Assembly: GCA_945903655.1 (NCBI GenBank)
Contig: CAMDOY010000066.1
Coordinates: 1 to 13,476 of the forward strand
Direction: 5' to 3'
Source of the DNA: Rhizobium sp. Q54
Lineage (GTDB): Bacteria; Pseudomonadota; Alphaproteobacteria; Rhizobiales; Beijerinckiaceae
Length of the DNA: 13,476 nucleotides
In this document: piece by piece, positions 12,578-13,476 of the stretch
How positions within the stretch are numbered: position 1 is the first letter of the stretch
How the letters are laid out: each line of letters opens with the position of its first letter
Notes under the pieces: model-generated
The model's database searches: none
What the model saw: the letters and a program-made list of their open reading frames with translations, nothing else
What the model was told of the DNA's origin: nothing
Program-made: the position numbers and the translations under genes

Positions 12578-13476
12578 TCACTGGCGGCCGGAGGCGGAGG
12601 GGTGGCGGGCGAAGAGGCGCGAGGTCACGATCCCCGTCGCCGCCAGCAGGGCCATGTTCAGCACAAGCCATCCCTGGCCCATCTGATGAACGCCAAAGCC
12701 ATAGATGATGGGGCCGATGGCCTGTCCCAGAAAGAACGAACAGGAGTGCAGGGAGAAGGCGGAGGCCCGCGCGGCGGGGGCGAGCTCCGCCACCTCGGCC
12801 TGCACGGAATTATGCAGCATCATGAAGCCAAAGCCGGTGACGACAAAGCCGAAGCACATGAGCGGCCAGGGCAGCACCAGCGCCATGCCCAGCAGGCCCG
12901 CTCCAGCAAGGCAGCCGCCCAGCGCCATCATCTGCGTGCGCCGCAGGAGCCGCAGGGTGATATGCAGGGTCAGCGAATAGGTGAGGCCGCCGATACCGAC
13001 CCCCGCCAGCACGAAGCCCGCCTCCTGCGCCGTGCCCAATCCATTGGCCTCGATCAGCGCGCCGATGAAGGGCGTGCAGCCATAGAGGGCGAGGGCCTCG
13101 AGGAAGACCGTGCCGAAACAGAGCCACGATTTTGGGTTGGCGAAGATGCTCCCATAACCCGTGATCGCGTCGGAGAGGCGGATGTGGCCCACCGGCTTCG
13201 CCTTCTCAGTCAGCAGCAGGGTGGCGCCGATGGCGGCGGCGAAGGCGAAGGCCGCCGTGAGATAGAGAAAGCTGCGCCAGCCCAGCGTCATGGCCATGAT
13301 GCCCGCCAGGCTTGCGCCCAGGATCATGCCGGTCAGGCCAGCGGTGAGAAACCGCCCGATGGCGAGTTGGCGAATTTCCGGCGGGTATTTGTCGCCAATG
13401 GTCGCCATGGCCACCGGCATGATGCCGCCAGCGGCGACGCCGCCCAGCAGGCGAAAGCCCAGAAGGATCTCGAAGG
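12578..13476 (-). CDS. MFS transporter, C-terminal part (5' end off window)
   Basis: This is an integral inner-membrane major facilitator. The frame continues open to the last base: codons before the apparent ATG at 13420 read FEILLGFRLLGGVAAGGI, a membrane helix, so that ATG is internal and the gene is cut by the window. About 298 residues are visible of a normal 390-420. Roughly nine membrane segments can be seen, with the motif GDKYPPEIRQLAIGRFLTAGLTGMILG on the 5' side, a central charged loop (EKAKPVGHIRLSDA) and GFMMLHNSVQAEVAELAPAARASAFSLHSCSFFLGQAIGP in the C-terminal half. Substrate is unknown; a drug or metabolite efflux role is only a family-level guess. Confidence 0.9.
   Translation of the reverse strand, partial: FEILLGFRLLGGVAAGGIMPVAMATIGDKYPPEIRQLAIGRFLTAGLTGMILGASLAGIMAMTLGWRSFLYLTAAFAFAAAIGATLLLTEKAKPVGHIRLSDAITGYGSIFANPKSWLCFGTVFLEALALYGCTPFIGALIEANGLGTAQEAGFVLAGVGIGGLTYSLTLHITLRLLRRTQMMALGGCLAGAGLLGMALVLPWPLMCFGFVVTGFGFMMLHNSVQAEVAELAPAARASAFSLHSCSFFLGQAIGPIIYGFGVHQMGQGWLVLNMALLAATGIVTSRLFARHPSASGRQ

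Overview
The window is GC-rich, densely packed chromosomal DNA from an alphaproteobacterium, most likely Hyphomicrobiales (Rhizobiales). The main clue is the gene order glyA - nrdR - ribD - ribE - ribH - nusB - thiL, which is the standard order in that group. A DUF6481-like gene, a COG3146 (FemAB-like) gene and a HIT gene fit the same group. The species cannot be told from the sequence.

Layout. Bases 1-6872 (+ strand) are a housekeeping run: serine hydroxymethyltransferase (5' end off the window), NrdR repressor, RibD, riboflavin synthase, lumazine synthase, NusB and ThiL. Most of these genes abut or overlap. The exception is about 1.76 kb between ribE and ribH (3191-4947). This holds a 181-bp imperfect palindrome, a Phd/VapC toxin-antitoxin pair with its own promoter and palindromic operator, a second nested inverted repeat that starts inside the vapC stop codon, a good sigma70-like promoter, and about 550 bp of non-coding, hairpin-rich leader before ribH. 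I read this as an insertion that split the riboflavin operon, with a separate promoter now driving ribH-nusB-thiL.

Bases 6986-8609 (+) hold a small charged coiled-coil protein (DUF6481-like) and an AzlC/AzlD amino-acid exporter pair. Bases 8634-10361 (-) hold, in transcription order, a lone periplasmic solute-binding protein, a HIT-family hydrolase whose ribosome binding site lies in a hairpin, and an orphan ribbon-helix-helix antitoxin. Bases 10481-11278 (+) hold a second toxin-antitoxin pair, a VbhA-like small protein and a Fic protein with a non-canonical Fic motif. Bases 11282-13476 (-) hold a COG3146 FemAB/GNAT-like protein and the C-terminal part of an MFS transporter cut by the window edge.

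How the genes work together. RibD, RibE and RibH are three steps of riboflavin synthesis. NusB and ThiL are customary passengers of that operon, and GlyA and NrdR link to one-carbon and nucleotide metabolism. The accessory content is three toxin-antitoxin-type loci (one orphan antitoxin) and repeat elements lodged in gaps between conserved genes. No tRNA, rRNA, CRISPR array, transposase or integrase was seen. The best candidate for something undescribed is the structured, promoter-headed RNA region upstream of ribH. It does not match the FMN (RFN) riboswitch consensus as I know it.
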